Both the position numbers and the translations under genes were made by a program. Positions 9,777 through 18,660 of a DNA stretch of 64,000 nucleotides are shown piece after piece (positions within the stretch are counted from its first letter, which is position 1; each line of letters begins with the position of its first letter). The DNA is from Candidatus Peregrinibacteria bacterium HGW-Peregrinibacteria-1 (GTDB taxonomy: Bacteria > Patescibacteriota > Gracilibacteria > UBA1369 > LOWO2-01-FULL-3), in NCBI GenBank assembly GCA_002839505.1, contig PGYE01000001.1, positions 166,459-230,458 of the forward strand. Direction: 5' to 3'. The notes under the pieces were generated by a model. The model worked only from the letters and a program-made list of their open reading frames with translations, was not told the origin of the DNA and did no database searches.

Positions 9777-12590
9777 ATGAAACAGTTCAAAAAATATCTT
9801 TCAAGAGAAAATAAAAGCAAATTCAAAAGAATTATCAGCTGGATGGGCGTGATAATCCTTGGGCTTGGTCTCTTTGGGGTCATTGCCGTCGCCACGCTTG
9901 TAGCCGCTCTATCGATCGGCCTACCTGATGTCAAAGATCTCCAAAGCCTAAATGCTGCACAATCAACCGAAATATTCGATCGCGACGGAAACCTCCTCTA
10001 CACCATCCACGGTGAAGAAAATCGTGAAGAGGTAACCTTTGACCAAATATCTAAAGACCTCATCAATGCTACAGTTGCCATAGAAGACAACATTTTTTGG
10101 GAACACGCTGGCTACGACATTTGGGCAATAGGTAAAGCCGCCCTCAATGACATCTTTGGAATCGGGCAAGCTCGCGGAGGCTCAACCATCACCCAACAAT
10201 ACATCAAAAACACCTTCCTTTCCTCCGAACGCAGTTACACCAGAAAAGCCAAGGAAATAATTCTCGCAATTCGCCTTGAAAAAGCCTACACCAAAGAAGA
10301 AATCATGGGCCTATACCTCAATCGTATCCCCCTCGGAAATAATGCTTATGGTTGCGAAAAAGCCGCTGAAATATACTTTCAAAAAACCTGTCTCGATCTC
10401 GACATAGCAGAAAGTTCCATTTTGGCAGCAATAATCCAAGCTCCAACCCGCTACAATCCCTATGGAAACAATCGCTACTCACATCTTCTCAAAGACTTCT
10501 CATCTGAAGAGCTGGAGAAACGAAACATTAAATCAGAACTCGACCTTAAAATAGACGAATACACTCGCGGTCTCATCGGCGCGACCATCGAACTCGGACC
10601 AAATAAAATATATATTCCAGGCCGCGCCGACATCGTCCTTAGCCGCATGGAAGCCCTAGGGTACATCAACGACGAAGAGCGCCAAGACGCCATCAAAAAA
10701 CTATCCACTCTCGAATTCCAGCAATCTCGCAGCACAATCAAGCATCCTCATTTCACCCTTTATGTTAAACAGCAGCTCGAAGAAAAATATGGAAAAGAAT
10801 TAGTCGAACAAGGTGGACTCAAGGTCTACACCACAATCGACACTGATCTACAAACCTATGCCGAAGAAGTTGCCAAAGAACGCGGTGAATTAAACGAAAA
10901 AAATTACGAATCCAACAATGTCGCATTAATGACAGTAAACCCTAATACTGGGGAAATACTTGCCATGGTCGGTTCCAGAGACTACTTCAACACCGAAATT
11001 GACGGTAATGTGAATGTCACCATCCGTCCTCGACAACCGGGATCTTCTTTCAAGCCCATTGTGTACGCTAAAGCCTTCTACAACGGCTACGGTCCAGGAA
11101 ATGTAATATATGATGTTCCCACTCGTATCGGAAACAACACCCCCAAGAACTATGAAGGAAACTTCCAGGGGCAAATGTCCGTAAGACGAGCCCTCGCACA
11201 ATCACGCAACATTCCAGCCATCAAAATGTTCTTCCTGGCTGGTGAAGAAAAAGAAATCATCCCCTTTGCAAAGCAAATCGGATTTACCTCACTAAAAGAC
11301 AACTACCCTTACGGATATCCTCTTGCCCTCGGATCCGGAGAAGTCACCATGTATGAAATGGTCCGTGCTTACAGTACCTTTGCCACCAACGGACGCACCC
11401 CTGAATTAACACCAATACTTCGTGTTGAAACCGCCAATGGCGACATCTTGGAAGAATGGAACCCCGGCCTTTTCCCTGAAACAATGGACCCACAAGTAGC
11501 CTATCTCATAAACTCAATACTATCCGACAAAGAACATAGCCTCGGTACAGCTATACAAGTCGACGGAAAGAATGTTGCCGTTAAAACTGGAACCAGTACC
11601 AAAGAAGATCGCAGCCAAAGTGGAAATGCCAGTGTCCGCCCGGGTGACACCTGGACCATAGGATACACCCCAACCACTGTAACCGCTGTGTGGGCCGGAA
11701 ACACCGACGGAACAGGCCTCGGTTACAACGCCAGCGGTTATACCATTGCCGCCCCGGTCTTTAAGAGCGTAATGACCAAAGCCTTAGAAGAAAAAGTCTC
11801 CGAAACCTTTCCCCAACCAAAAGGCGTTACAAAAGTCTCAATAAGCAAAGCATCCGGTAAACTTCCTAGCGCATCAACTCCTCAAGATCAAATAACTGAA
11901 GACATTTTCGCCAGCTTCTCAGTGCCAACCGAAGTTGACAACAGTTATTTCCGGGTAACAATTGACACCGTATCCGGATTACTCGCAACCGAATTTACTC
12001 CGGCATCAAAACAAGAAGAAAGAGTTTTCCAAAACTATGAACCCATCGCCGACCTCCTCAACTGGCAGGCCGAAATCAGAAACTACTACCGCGATCGAGA
12101 AATTGGTCTTCCACCAACCGAATACGACAATGTGCACACACCTGAAGCCGCCGCCAACGGACCACAGGTTCAAATAATTTCACCGTCCACAAATAGCTCT
12201 GTCGCACCAGGCCGCTTCGATGTGCAAATAAGTGTTTCCGCGAATCATGGTGTTGAAAATGTTGAATACTTTATCAACGATCAGCCCGCCTTCCGCACTG
12301 ATGTTGCACCTTACAGTGGTAGCCTCCGAATGCCATCCAATGTTGAAATAGGATCCAGACAGTTAATTGTCGTAAAGGTAACCGATAAATACGGTTATAC
12401 TTCTCAATCCGCAATCGAGGTAAAAGTCGGTGATGAAAACAGTATCCCAATCGAAGACTCCCCTCCTGAAGACACCAATACTCCTGAAAATCCTCCGCCC
12501 TCAAACAGTGACAACAATGGCAACGGCGGAAACAATGGTAACTCAGAAGCTGTTAAGCCCGATAACAACATTCTTAAAGCACTGCTTTAA
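9777..12590 (+). CDS. Class A penicillin-binding protein (PBP1A type) with Ig-like tail
   Basis: Bifunctional murein synthase of 937 residues anchored by one N-terminal membrane helix (about 19-43). The GT51 glycosyltransferase domain shows AIEDNIFWEHAGYD (catalytic Glu) and ARGGSTITQQYIKN. The transpeptidase has SSFK (GSSFKPIVYA, nucleophile Ser), SRN and KTGTS in the right order. After about residue 800 comes an Ig-like domain (QIISPSTNSSVAPG to IEVKVGD), then a Pro/Asn/Gly-rich low-complexity tail. The Ig-like extension suggests binding to a wall polymer or partner, an inference. It lies 34 bases after pheT and 3 bases before a SanA-like gene, probably in one transcript. Pairing of synthetase and PBP genes is not functional, just co-transcribed. 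Confidence 0.95.
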   Translation: MKQFKKYLSRENKSKFKRIISWMGVIILGLGLFGVIAVATLVAALSIGLPDVKDLQSLNAAQSTEIFDRDGNLLYTIHGEENREEVTFDQISKDLINATVAIEDNIFWEHAGYDIWAIGKAALNDIFGIGQARGGSTITQQYIKNTFLSSERSYTRKAKEIILAIRLEKAYTKEEIMGLYLNRIPLGNNAYGCEKAAEIYFQKTCLDLDIAESSILAAIIQAPTRYNPYGNNRYSHLLKDFSSEELEKRNIKSELDLKIDEYTRGLIGATIELGPNKIYIPGRADIVLSRMEALGYINDEERQDAIKKLSTLEFQQSRSTIKHPHFTLYVKQQLEEKYGKELVEQGGLKVYTTIDTDLQTYAEEVAKERGELNEKNYESNNVALMTVNPNTGEILAMVGSRDYFNTEIDGNVNVTIRPRQPGSSFKPIVYAKAFYNGYGPGNVIYDVPTRIGNNTPKNYEGNFQGQMSVRRALAQSRNIPAIKMFFLAGEEKEIIPFAKQIGFTSLKDNYPYGYPLALGSGEVTMYEMVRAYSTFATNGRTPELTPILRVETANGDILEEWNPGLFPETMDPQVAYLINSILSDKEHSLGTAIQVDGKNVAVKTGTSTKEDRSQSGNASVRPGDTWTIGYTPTTVTAVWAGNTDGTGLGYNASGYTIAAPVFKSVMTKALEEKVSETFPQPKGVTKVSISKASGKLPSASTPQDQITEDIFASFSVPTEVDNSYFRVTIDTVSGLLATEFTPASKQEERVFQNYEPIADLLNWQAEIRNYYRDREIGLPPTEYDNVHTPEAAANGPQVQIISPSTNSSVAPGRFDVQISVSANHGVENVEYFINDQPAFRTDVAPYSGSLRMPSNVEIGSRQLIVVKVTDKYGYTSQSAIEVKVGDENSIPIEDSPPEDTNTPENPPPSNSDNNGNGGNNGNSEAVKPDNNILKALL

Positions 12591-12593
12591 AGC

Positions 12594-13226
12594 ATGAAAG
12601 CCAAAGAGGAAAAAATTAAACTGTTTAAAACAATACTTTGGGGGCTAGCAATAGCCCTTATCGTAATATTCAGTGCCCCCTTCTTGGTTGTTCAATATTA
12701 TAGAAGTTTCATCTACATCAGCACCGCCGATATTCCCAAAACCGAAACCGCCATTGTCTTTGGAGCCAGTATAAAACCTGACGGCTCGCCCTCCGACATC
12801 TTAAAAGATCGCCTCGACATCGCCGCCGCCCTCTACAAAGAAGGTATTGTTTCCCAAATTCTTGTCACCGGCGACAACATCAATCCTGATTACAACGAAC
12901 CGGGAAACATGCTCAAATACCTCGTCCAAACTCACAGAATTCCGGAATCCCAAATTATCAAAGACCCCGCCGGCCTCAGAACTTATGACTCCTGCATTCG
13001 CGCTAAAGAAATCTGGGAAATAGATGAAGCCATACTGATAACCCAAGGATATCACCTCGCCAGAGCCCTCTTTACCTGCAATCACCTCGGAGTCAAAAGC
13101 ACCGGATTCTCCGCCACCAATCAACCCTATATCAAAGCCGACTACTTCAAATTTCGGGAAGTCGGCGCCATCTACAAGGCCATTATCGATGTCTATTTTT
13201 GGCGTCCCGATTATCAAAAATTCTAA
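12594..13226 (+). CDS. SanA/YdcF-type DUF218 membrane protein
   Basis: A 210-residue protein with one N-terminal membrane helix (about 12-33) and a DUF218 domain. Conserved features are ETAIVFGASIKPDGSPSDILKDRLDIAAALY, the ILVTGDN strand and the ILITQGYHLARALFTCNHLGV segment. SanA proteins act at the envelope and affect its barrier function; the reaction is not settled. The gene starts 3 bases after the PBP stop and ends 3 bases before the methyltransferase, so an operon is likely, in line with an envelope role. Confidence 0.85.
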   Translation: MKAKEEKIKLFKTILWGLAIALIVIFSAPFLVVQYYRSFIYISTADIPKTETAIVFGASIKPDGSPSDILKDRLDIAAALYKEGIVSQILVTGDNINPDYNEPGNMLKYLVQTHRIPESQIIKDPAGLRTYDSCIRAKEIWEIDEAILITQGYHLARALFTCNHLGVKSTGFSATNQPYIKADYFKFREVGAIYKAIIDVYFWRPDYQKF

Positions 13227-13229
13227 ACA

Positions 13230-13784
13230 ATGCAACAAAACATCAAAGATCTTTTACAAGAACTCGAATCAACCCGTGAAACCTATTGGAACATCCCCCC
13301 CGAAACTGGTAGATACCTCAACAAACTAATCAAAGACCGCAAATACAAACACATCCTCGAAATAGGCACCTCCAACGGCTATTCCGCTATCTGGATCGCC
13401 GAAGCTCTCATGCACAACAACGGTACCCTCTACACCATTGAATCCCACAAAAAGCTTCGCTTCAACCTAGCCAAAGAAAACATCGCTCGCTCCGGCCTAA
13501 CCAACATCATCCAAATCCTCGGCCACGCCCCCGAAGACATTCCCCTAACACCAAAATACTTCGACATGGCCTTTTTCGATGCCACAAAAAAAGAACACCT
13601 TAACTTCTTCAAAACCATCGAAAACCGCATCAACCTAAACGGCATGATCATAACCGACAACATCCTCTCCCACCAAGAAGTACTAACCCCATATATAGAA
13701 CACCTCAAATCGCTTCCATCCTGGAAGTCCCAAATCTACCCCCTCGGAACAGGAATAATGGTCAGCGAAAAAATTGCCAACTAG
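13230..13784 (+). CDS. SAM-dependent O-methyltransferase (family 3)
   Basis: A 184-residue class I methyltransferase. SAM-binding motif I is ILEIGTSNGYSAIWIAEAL (about 37-55), followed by the acidic TLYTIESHKK and the metal-site-like FDMAFFDATKKEH and ITDNILSH, as in the catechol/caffeoyl-CoA O-methyltransferase family. The substrate cannot be read from sequence. It closes the pheS operon. Its TAG stop lies inside a CTAG shared with the stop of the opposing sigma-like gene. Confidence 0.88.
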   Translation: MQQNIKDLLQELESTRETYWNIPPETGRYLNKLIKDRKYKHILEIGTSNGYSAIWIAEALMHNNGTLYTIESHKKLRFNLAKENIARSGLTNIIQILGHAPEDIPLTPKYFDMAFFDATKKEHLNFFKTIENRINLNGMIITDNILSHQEVLTPYIEHLKSLPSWKSQIYPLGTGIMVSEKIAN

Positions 13785-15004
13785 TTAACTGCAACTGCTC
13801 TATAATCTCTAATTTTCCAGCCTCCCTCACGGAAGACCAGCTCATAATCCAAGCTGTCGCCAGTTGCCAACTCCACATCAACACTAAATTCATCCTCGGA
13901 ATTTCTAACAACCAATAGAGAATCTACCTCAAATTTCTCACAGAATCTCTGCCCGAAATTTCTGCTCAAAGCCACTCTCTCGCCATCGCTCATCTCCCCT
14001 CTCACCTCAACATCACAATTAACCAAAACCCCTCTCTCCAAAAGACTGCCTCCGGGACCAAAAATCACATAAAGCACCCAACTCAACAACAAAACAAAAA
14101 TCAACAATGGAACCAGCACCAAAACTACCTTAAACCGATCCAATAAATCCAACATTCGCTCCTTTCTCTCAAACCTCAAAGCCTCCTCCGCCAACCTCTC
14201 ATCCTCCTCCTCTCTCAATTCCTCCACCGCCTTCACAAAAATTTTCGCCGGATCACTAGACCCCACATTCAAATTAATATTTTCTGACATTTTAGTCTTT
14301 TTAGGTTTTTCCTCAGATGCAAATTCCGCCTCCACCGCCTCACTCTTCAACTTCGATTTTGCCTCCACATCAAGCCCCAAGTTTATCTTAAACGCCTCCG
14401 TCCCCTCAAGTGTATCAATCTCAAGATCTTTTAATTTTTCAAAAAACACACTCAACTCACTAAAATAACCTCCTTGCGGATCCGTCTCCTCACCAAACAT
14501 CAAGAAGTGCGCTCTCTTCAAAACTCTATAAATTTTTGACCCAATCGTCTCATCCTCCTGACCCAAAATCATCATCACGTCACCATCAGCAGCCTGCTCA
14601 ATAAACTTCAATCTCAAAATTTCTCTTTCCTCCAAAGACAGCTTTCCAAACACCTTTTCCGCATCCGAAATAGTTTTTTCCTGTACCTTTGTAAGCTTAC
14701 CATTCCACTGATCTCGCCCTCTTGACCCCTCCTCCGGATTATCTGAAATGTGATTCCATATCCTCGGCTTCGCCAAACTATAAAGCCAAACCGCAAAAGA
14801 AATATCACTCGGCGTATTTCTCGCCTGCCCGATAGCATCCAAAAAAGTCATTCTCGTTATTTCCTCAGCCAAACGGTGATTACCCACTCTTCTCAAAACA
14901 AACCTATACAACCCCTCAAAATTATCCTCAAAAAGCATTCGAAACTTTGTCAAATCACCCTGCTGAAGACCATAAACAATTTGTTTTTCTGCGCTGAAAT
15001 CCAT
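13781..15004 (-). CDS. Membrane-anchored ECF sigma-factor-like protein
   Basis: About 407 residues from an ATG at 15004; an upstream ATG at 15058 adds a hydrophobic stub and is less likely. Residues about 1-85 look like sigma region 2 (FEGLYRFVLRRVGNHRLAEEIT, then WLYSLAKPRIWNHI) and about 115-175 like region 4 (KLSLEEREILRLKFIEQ, then IGSKIYRVLKRAHF). A charged linker follows, then one strong membrane helix (about 291-314, VVLVLVPLLIFVLLLSWVLY) and about 95 residues outside the membrane ending in a small beta-rich domain. A sigma factor tethered by its own C-terminus is unusual and would be a one-piece sensor/regulator. Region 4 is less conserved than region 2. It could instead be a degenerate, non-sigma scaffold. 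Confidence 0.75.
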   Translation of the reverse strand: MDFSAEKQIVYGLQQGDLTKFRMLFEDNFEGLYRFVLRRVGNHRLAEEITRMTFLDAIGQARNTPSDISFAVWLYSLAKPRIWNHISDNPEEGSRGRDQWNGKLTKVQEKTISDAEKVFGKLSLEEREILRLKFIEQAADGDVMMILGQEDETIGSKIYRVLKRAHFLMFGEETDPQGGYFSELSVFFEKLKDLEIDTLEGTEAFKINLGLDVEAKSKLKSEAVEAEFASEEKPKKTKMSENINLNVGSSDPAKIFVKAVEELREEEDERLAEEALRFERKERMLDLLDRFKVVLVLVPLLIFVLLLSWVLYVIFGPGGSLLERGVLVNCDVEVRGEMSDGERVALSRNFGQRFCEKFEVDSLLVVRNSEDEFSVDVELATGDSLDYELVFREGGWKIRDYRAVAVN

Positions 15005-15108
15005 AAAAAGATATAAATAAAAGGAAACAGTTATAACAACACAATCAAAAAAAGTCAATAGCCTAAACCCTCAAAATACCACCTACCCCACACCCCAAAC
15101 AAATCATA

Positions 15109-15138
15109 TTGTCTTCTGTGAGAAGAAAGGGATAGAAT
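15109..15138 (+). promoter_or_regulatory. Probable promoter of the first S-layer gene
   Basis: A -35 TTGTCT (15109-15114) and a -10 TAGAAT (15133-15138) are 18 bases apart, about 38 bases before the start codon. The match is moderate. Confidence 0.5.
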
Positions 15139-15175
15139 AATTACAAATACTTTACTTTCGTTAACCTCATCACCT

Positions 15176-18100
15176 ATGTCCCCCAAAAAGCTCTTTGGCT
15201 ATTCCCTAGTTTTTACTCTTGCCCTCTCTTTAACCCTTTCCGGAGCGTCGGCAACCCAATTCAGCCTCATCAAAGACATCAACGAAGGCGCTGCTGATGC
15301 CTTCGAACCAGATTACATTACAATGAATACCAATAACCTTGCTTACTTCATAGCAGACGATGGTATTCACGGAATGGAACTTTGGAAAACAGATGGTACA
15401 GAAGAAGGTACTACCATTGTGAAAGATATTGTCCCTGGAGCTAATGGTTCCTATCCATACTTTTACGGCACCGCAGGTAATTTACTTTTTTTCGCTGCCG
15501 AGTTTGAACTTTGGCGATCCGATGGCTCTGATGCTGGAACCTTTCCTATCGCTGACAACCTCGATCAATTCAGTTGGTTTACCGACTTCAATGGAGTTCT
15601 ATTCTTCCAGGCTAGCAACGGAATCACCGGTAGAGAACTCTGGAAGTCAGATGGTACCAGCGAAGGAACCACACTGGTAAAAGATACCGATGCTGGAGCA
15701 TCCCATGGAAATCCTGGATATCTAACAGTTGTCAACGACACTCTTTACTTCCAGGCCAGCTCTCTTAACGAAGGGATCGAACTTTGGAAATCAGATGGCA
15801 GTCCAGAGGGAACCACATTGGTAAAGGACATCTACCCAGGTAACCAAATGTCAAACCCCTCATATTTGACCGCCGTTGGCAACACACTCTTCTTCTCTGC
15901 AGACGACGGTGGTGGCGCCGGTCAACAACTTTGGAAATCAGATGGCACTGAAGAAGGCACCATAATGGTAAAAAGCATCCCGGGTGGAGGCTGGGAAGGA
16001 GAAGCGGCTCCTGAGAAATTAACCGCCGTTAATGGAACACTATTTTTCTTTATCTATGGTCTTGAAAATCGTGAGCTCTGGAAATCCGACGGCTCCGAAG
16101 AAGGCACTGTAAAAGTTGCTGACGGCACCTTTAGCGAAATTTCTGATAAACACGCGGCTGTTGGTAACAGCTTCTTTTTCTTCGCGGATGTAATTGATGA
16201 CAGCATGGAGCTCTGGAAATCTGACGGCACCGAATTAGGCACCGTTCTCGTCAAGACCATTCTTAGCAGTGATCCTTCCTCTGTCTATCCTGACCACCTC
16301 CGCGTCCTTAACGACATTCTGTATTTTTCCGTTGGTAATGAAAGTGGTAGTGAACTTTGGCAGTCCGATGGCACCGAAGAAGGAACAAAAAAAATAGAAG
16401 GTGCCTTCGCGCCAAGCAGTGAAATCGAACTTAACGAAGGTGACATCGAATTCACACCATCTTCCCTTTTAGCTCACGCTGAAAAACTTTTGTTTATCGG
16501 ATCGGACAATGTTTATGGTAAAGAATTGTGGTCATACACTCCAAATAATGCCCCAGTTATCTCAAATCTTACAGTAACACCTGCAAATAACACCACCGGA
16601 AATATCGACATAGCCGTAACAGTAAATGACGAGGACGGACAAGACCTGACACTTTCATATTGGTACGAAGTCGGTGAATGCACCCCGTACCAGCCTGATT
16701 TCGCCGGCACAGACGCTATACCTGTCCAACCAGCCACTTATGCTAGTGGAACGATCGAGATTGTAAATTATGCAGGGCTCCCAGGCAATAATCACGGTAT
16801 ATGGATTGGTGATAACCCTATAAGAGAAGGCACGCACTGGTTCGCTGCTGTTAGCAATGAAAATACCGCAACAAGTATCGAAACCGCTATTAACACTTTA
16901 GAAGGATGGAATTTCGTTTCAGCCAATGCTGAGGGGAGCATAGTTACCGTGTCAGCAATAGAAGCGGGAACTACTGGAAATGATATTTATTTTGATACAA
17001 GCGTATTCAACGGTGATCTTATCATCAGTGATGGCTGGTCCCTCACCGGCGGCTCAGATGAAATCCCCGCCATCGACGCAGTTCCTCCCCATGTCAGCAC
17101 CCAATTAGTGTCCTCTATTATTTCTGCCTCAGACAGCAGCGGAAGCCTTGATATCGTTGAAAACCAAGCCGTAGCAATTAGTACCCTTCAATCCGACAAC
17201 ACCGTAGTGGCCACCTGGTCTCCGACAAGCGACGAACTAACTCCAAATACTCAACACTGTGTCCATGTCTTTGCTAACGATAGCATAGCCGATTCCGAAG
17301 TCCTTTCAGCACAAGTAATACTCAACCCCGCACAACCAACCAATATAACAGCAACAGCCAATGGCCAAAGCTCCATTATCCTTGAATGGGATGCCAATGG
17401 AAATCCTGAGGAAACAGAGTACGGCATATATAGTATCACCACGGAAGAAGTCCTCTCCACAACAACCGACACCAGCTTTACCGTAACCGGATTAACCCCT
17501 AGCTCTAGTCACTCCTTCACAATTCGTGCCATTCAAAATGGCAACAGCGAGGTATACATAGCGTCGGCCGAAACTGAGTCTGTAACAACTGCCGCCTTAA
17601 GCCAAATTGTTACCATTGAACTGAAAAGCGGCAACGGGGAAACTAGTTTCCAATTCTCTGGAAGCGCAACTACCCACACAGCAAGAGTTGAATCCATAAA
17701 CCTTGACGACCCCGAAAACCCCAAGGCTGTACTAACCATCCAGTCCGATCCAGTAACAGTAACACTTGGAGCAGGTGAAAGCCAAAACATTGACACCATT
17801 GGTAATGGAACTAACGACACAACCGTAACCGTAAACAGTATTGATACTGACAGTAGCTCTGTGAATTTCACCCTTACTGCTATTGCCCAGACCTCCAGCA
17901 GCGGAGGGGGCGGTGGATTCCTCTCTCTATTCCAACCACAGTCATCAAGCACAGATGATCAAACTGACCTCAAGACCATCTTCAACGACACTGCCGGTCA
18001 CTGGGGAGAACAATACATCCAAACATTACTCGAAAAAGGAATCATACAAGGCTATCAAGATGGAAACTTCAAGCCAGATGCACCCGTAACTCGCGCCGAG

Positions 18101-18508
18101 CTTCTCAAAATGATCATGGAGGCCTATGAAATCAACCAGACCACAGTTGATACTGCATCCTTCAGCGATGTCTCGCTTGAAACTTGGTATGGACCATATA
18201 TCGAAACGGCAAAAACCCTCGACTTCATATCGGGATACTCCGACGGCACCTTCAAGCCAAACAACTCCGTCAACAGAGCCGAAGCCCTCGCCATGATCTT
18301 GAATTCCTCAGGACTAGACCTACTTCACAACGAAACCACTACCTTCACCGACACTCAGTCCTCTGACTGGTACGCTGCCTTCATCTCATACGCCGTTGAA
18401 AACAACATCATCCAAGGATACCAAAACGGAAACTTCGGACCAAGCGACAACCTCACCAGAGCCCAAGCTGCCAAAATAATTGTCCTTGCATTAGAACTGA
18501 CAAAGTAG
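15176..18508 (+). CDS. S-layer-type surface protein: ELWxxDGT repeats, FN3 and three SLH domains
   Basis: A secreted 1110-residue protein. The signal peptide (about 1-26) ends ASA. Residues about 60-450 hold eight ELWKSDGTEEGT-type repeats plus one worn copy, probably a beta-propeller. Then come an Ig-like region (about 457-715), an FN3 domain (about 721-805), a beta domain (about 809-905), a Ser/Gly linker and three SLH domains (about 931-990, 992-1052, 1055-1110, with TAGHWGEQYIQ, SLETWYGPYIETA and SSDWYAAFISYA). SLH domains usually bind pyruvylated wall polymers, so the protein should coat the cell. The downstream gene is a paralogue with another N-terminal repeat type but an almost identical 3' end. 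Confidence 0.93.
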   Translation: MSPKKLFGYSLVFTLALSLTLSGASATQFSLIKDINEGAADAFEPDYITMNTNNLAYFIADDGIHGMELWKTDGTEEGTTIVKDIVPGANGSYPYFYGTAGNLLFFAAEFELWRSDGSDAGTFPIADNLDQFSWFTDFNGVLFFQASNGITGRELWKSDGTSEGTTLVKDTDAGASHGNPGYLTVVNDTLYFQASSLNEGIELWKSDGSPEGTTLVKDIYPGNQMSNPSYLTAVGNTLFFSADDGGGAGQQLWKSDGTEEGTIMVKSIPGGGWEGEAAPEKLTAVNGTLFFFIYGLENRELWKSDGSEEGTVKVADGTFSEISDKHAAVGNSFFFFADVIDDSMELWKSDGTELGTVLVKTILSSDPSSVYPDHLRVLNDILYFSVGNESGSELWQSDGTEEGTKKIEGAFAPSSEIELNEGDIEFTPSSLLAHAEKLLFIGSDNVYGKELWSYTPNNAPVISNLTVTPANNTTGNIDIAVTVNDEDGQDLTLSYWYEVGECTPYQPDFAGTDAIPVQPATYASGTIEIVNYAGLPGNNHGIWIGDNPIREGTHWFAAVSNENTATSIETAINTLEGWNFVSANAEGSIVTVSAIEAGTTGNDIYFDTSVFNGDLIISDGWSLTGGSDEIPAIDAVPPHVSTQLVSSIISASDSSGSLDIVENQAVAISTLQSDNTVVATWSPTSDELTPNTQHCVHVFANDSIADSEVLSAQVILNPAQPTNITATANGQSSIILEWDANGNPEETEYGIYSITTEEVLSTTTDTSFTVTGLTPSSSHSFTIRAIQNGNSEVYIASAETESVTTAALSQIVTIELKSGNGETSFQFSGSATTHTARVESINLDDPENPKAVLTIQSDPVTVTLGAGESQNIDTIGNGTNDTTVTVNSIDTDSSSVNFTLTAIAQTSSSGGGGGFLSLFQPQSSSTDDQTDLKTIFNDTAGHWGEQYIQTLLEKGIIQGYQDGNFKPDAPVTRAELLKMIMEAYEINQTTVDTASFSDVSLETWYGPYIETAKTLDFISGYSDGTFKPNNSVNRAEALAMILNSSGLDLLHNETTTFTDTQSSDWYAAFISYAVENNIIQGYQNGNFGPSDNLTRAQAAKIIVLALELTK
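17762..18486 (+). repeat. Copy 1 of the shared FN3-distal/SLH 3' module
   Basis: This stretch aligns with 22042-22772 with only scattered substitutions and one 6-base length difference in the Ser-rich linker. Long runs, such as the one starting at 17836 (TTGATACTGACAGTAGCTCT), are identical. Confidence 0.85.
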
Positions 18509-18660
18509 TCCATTAAGGCTAGTGAATTGAGTTTTTAGGGAGTAAAACCTTGGCGTCCTCAGTGTTTCAACGGGATACTCCCATACCAATTATTCGCTAT
18601 CTTACTTTTTTTATTTCCGCTATAATATACCTTGTTTTAATTATTTCTCATTTTTTATAT

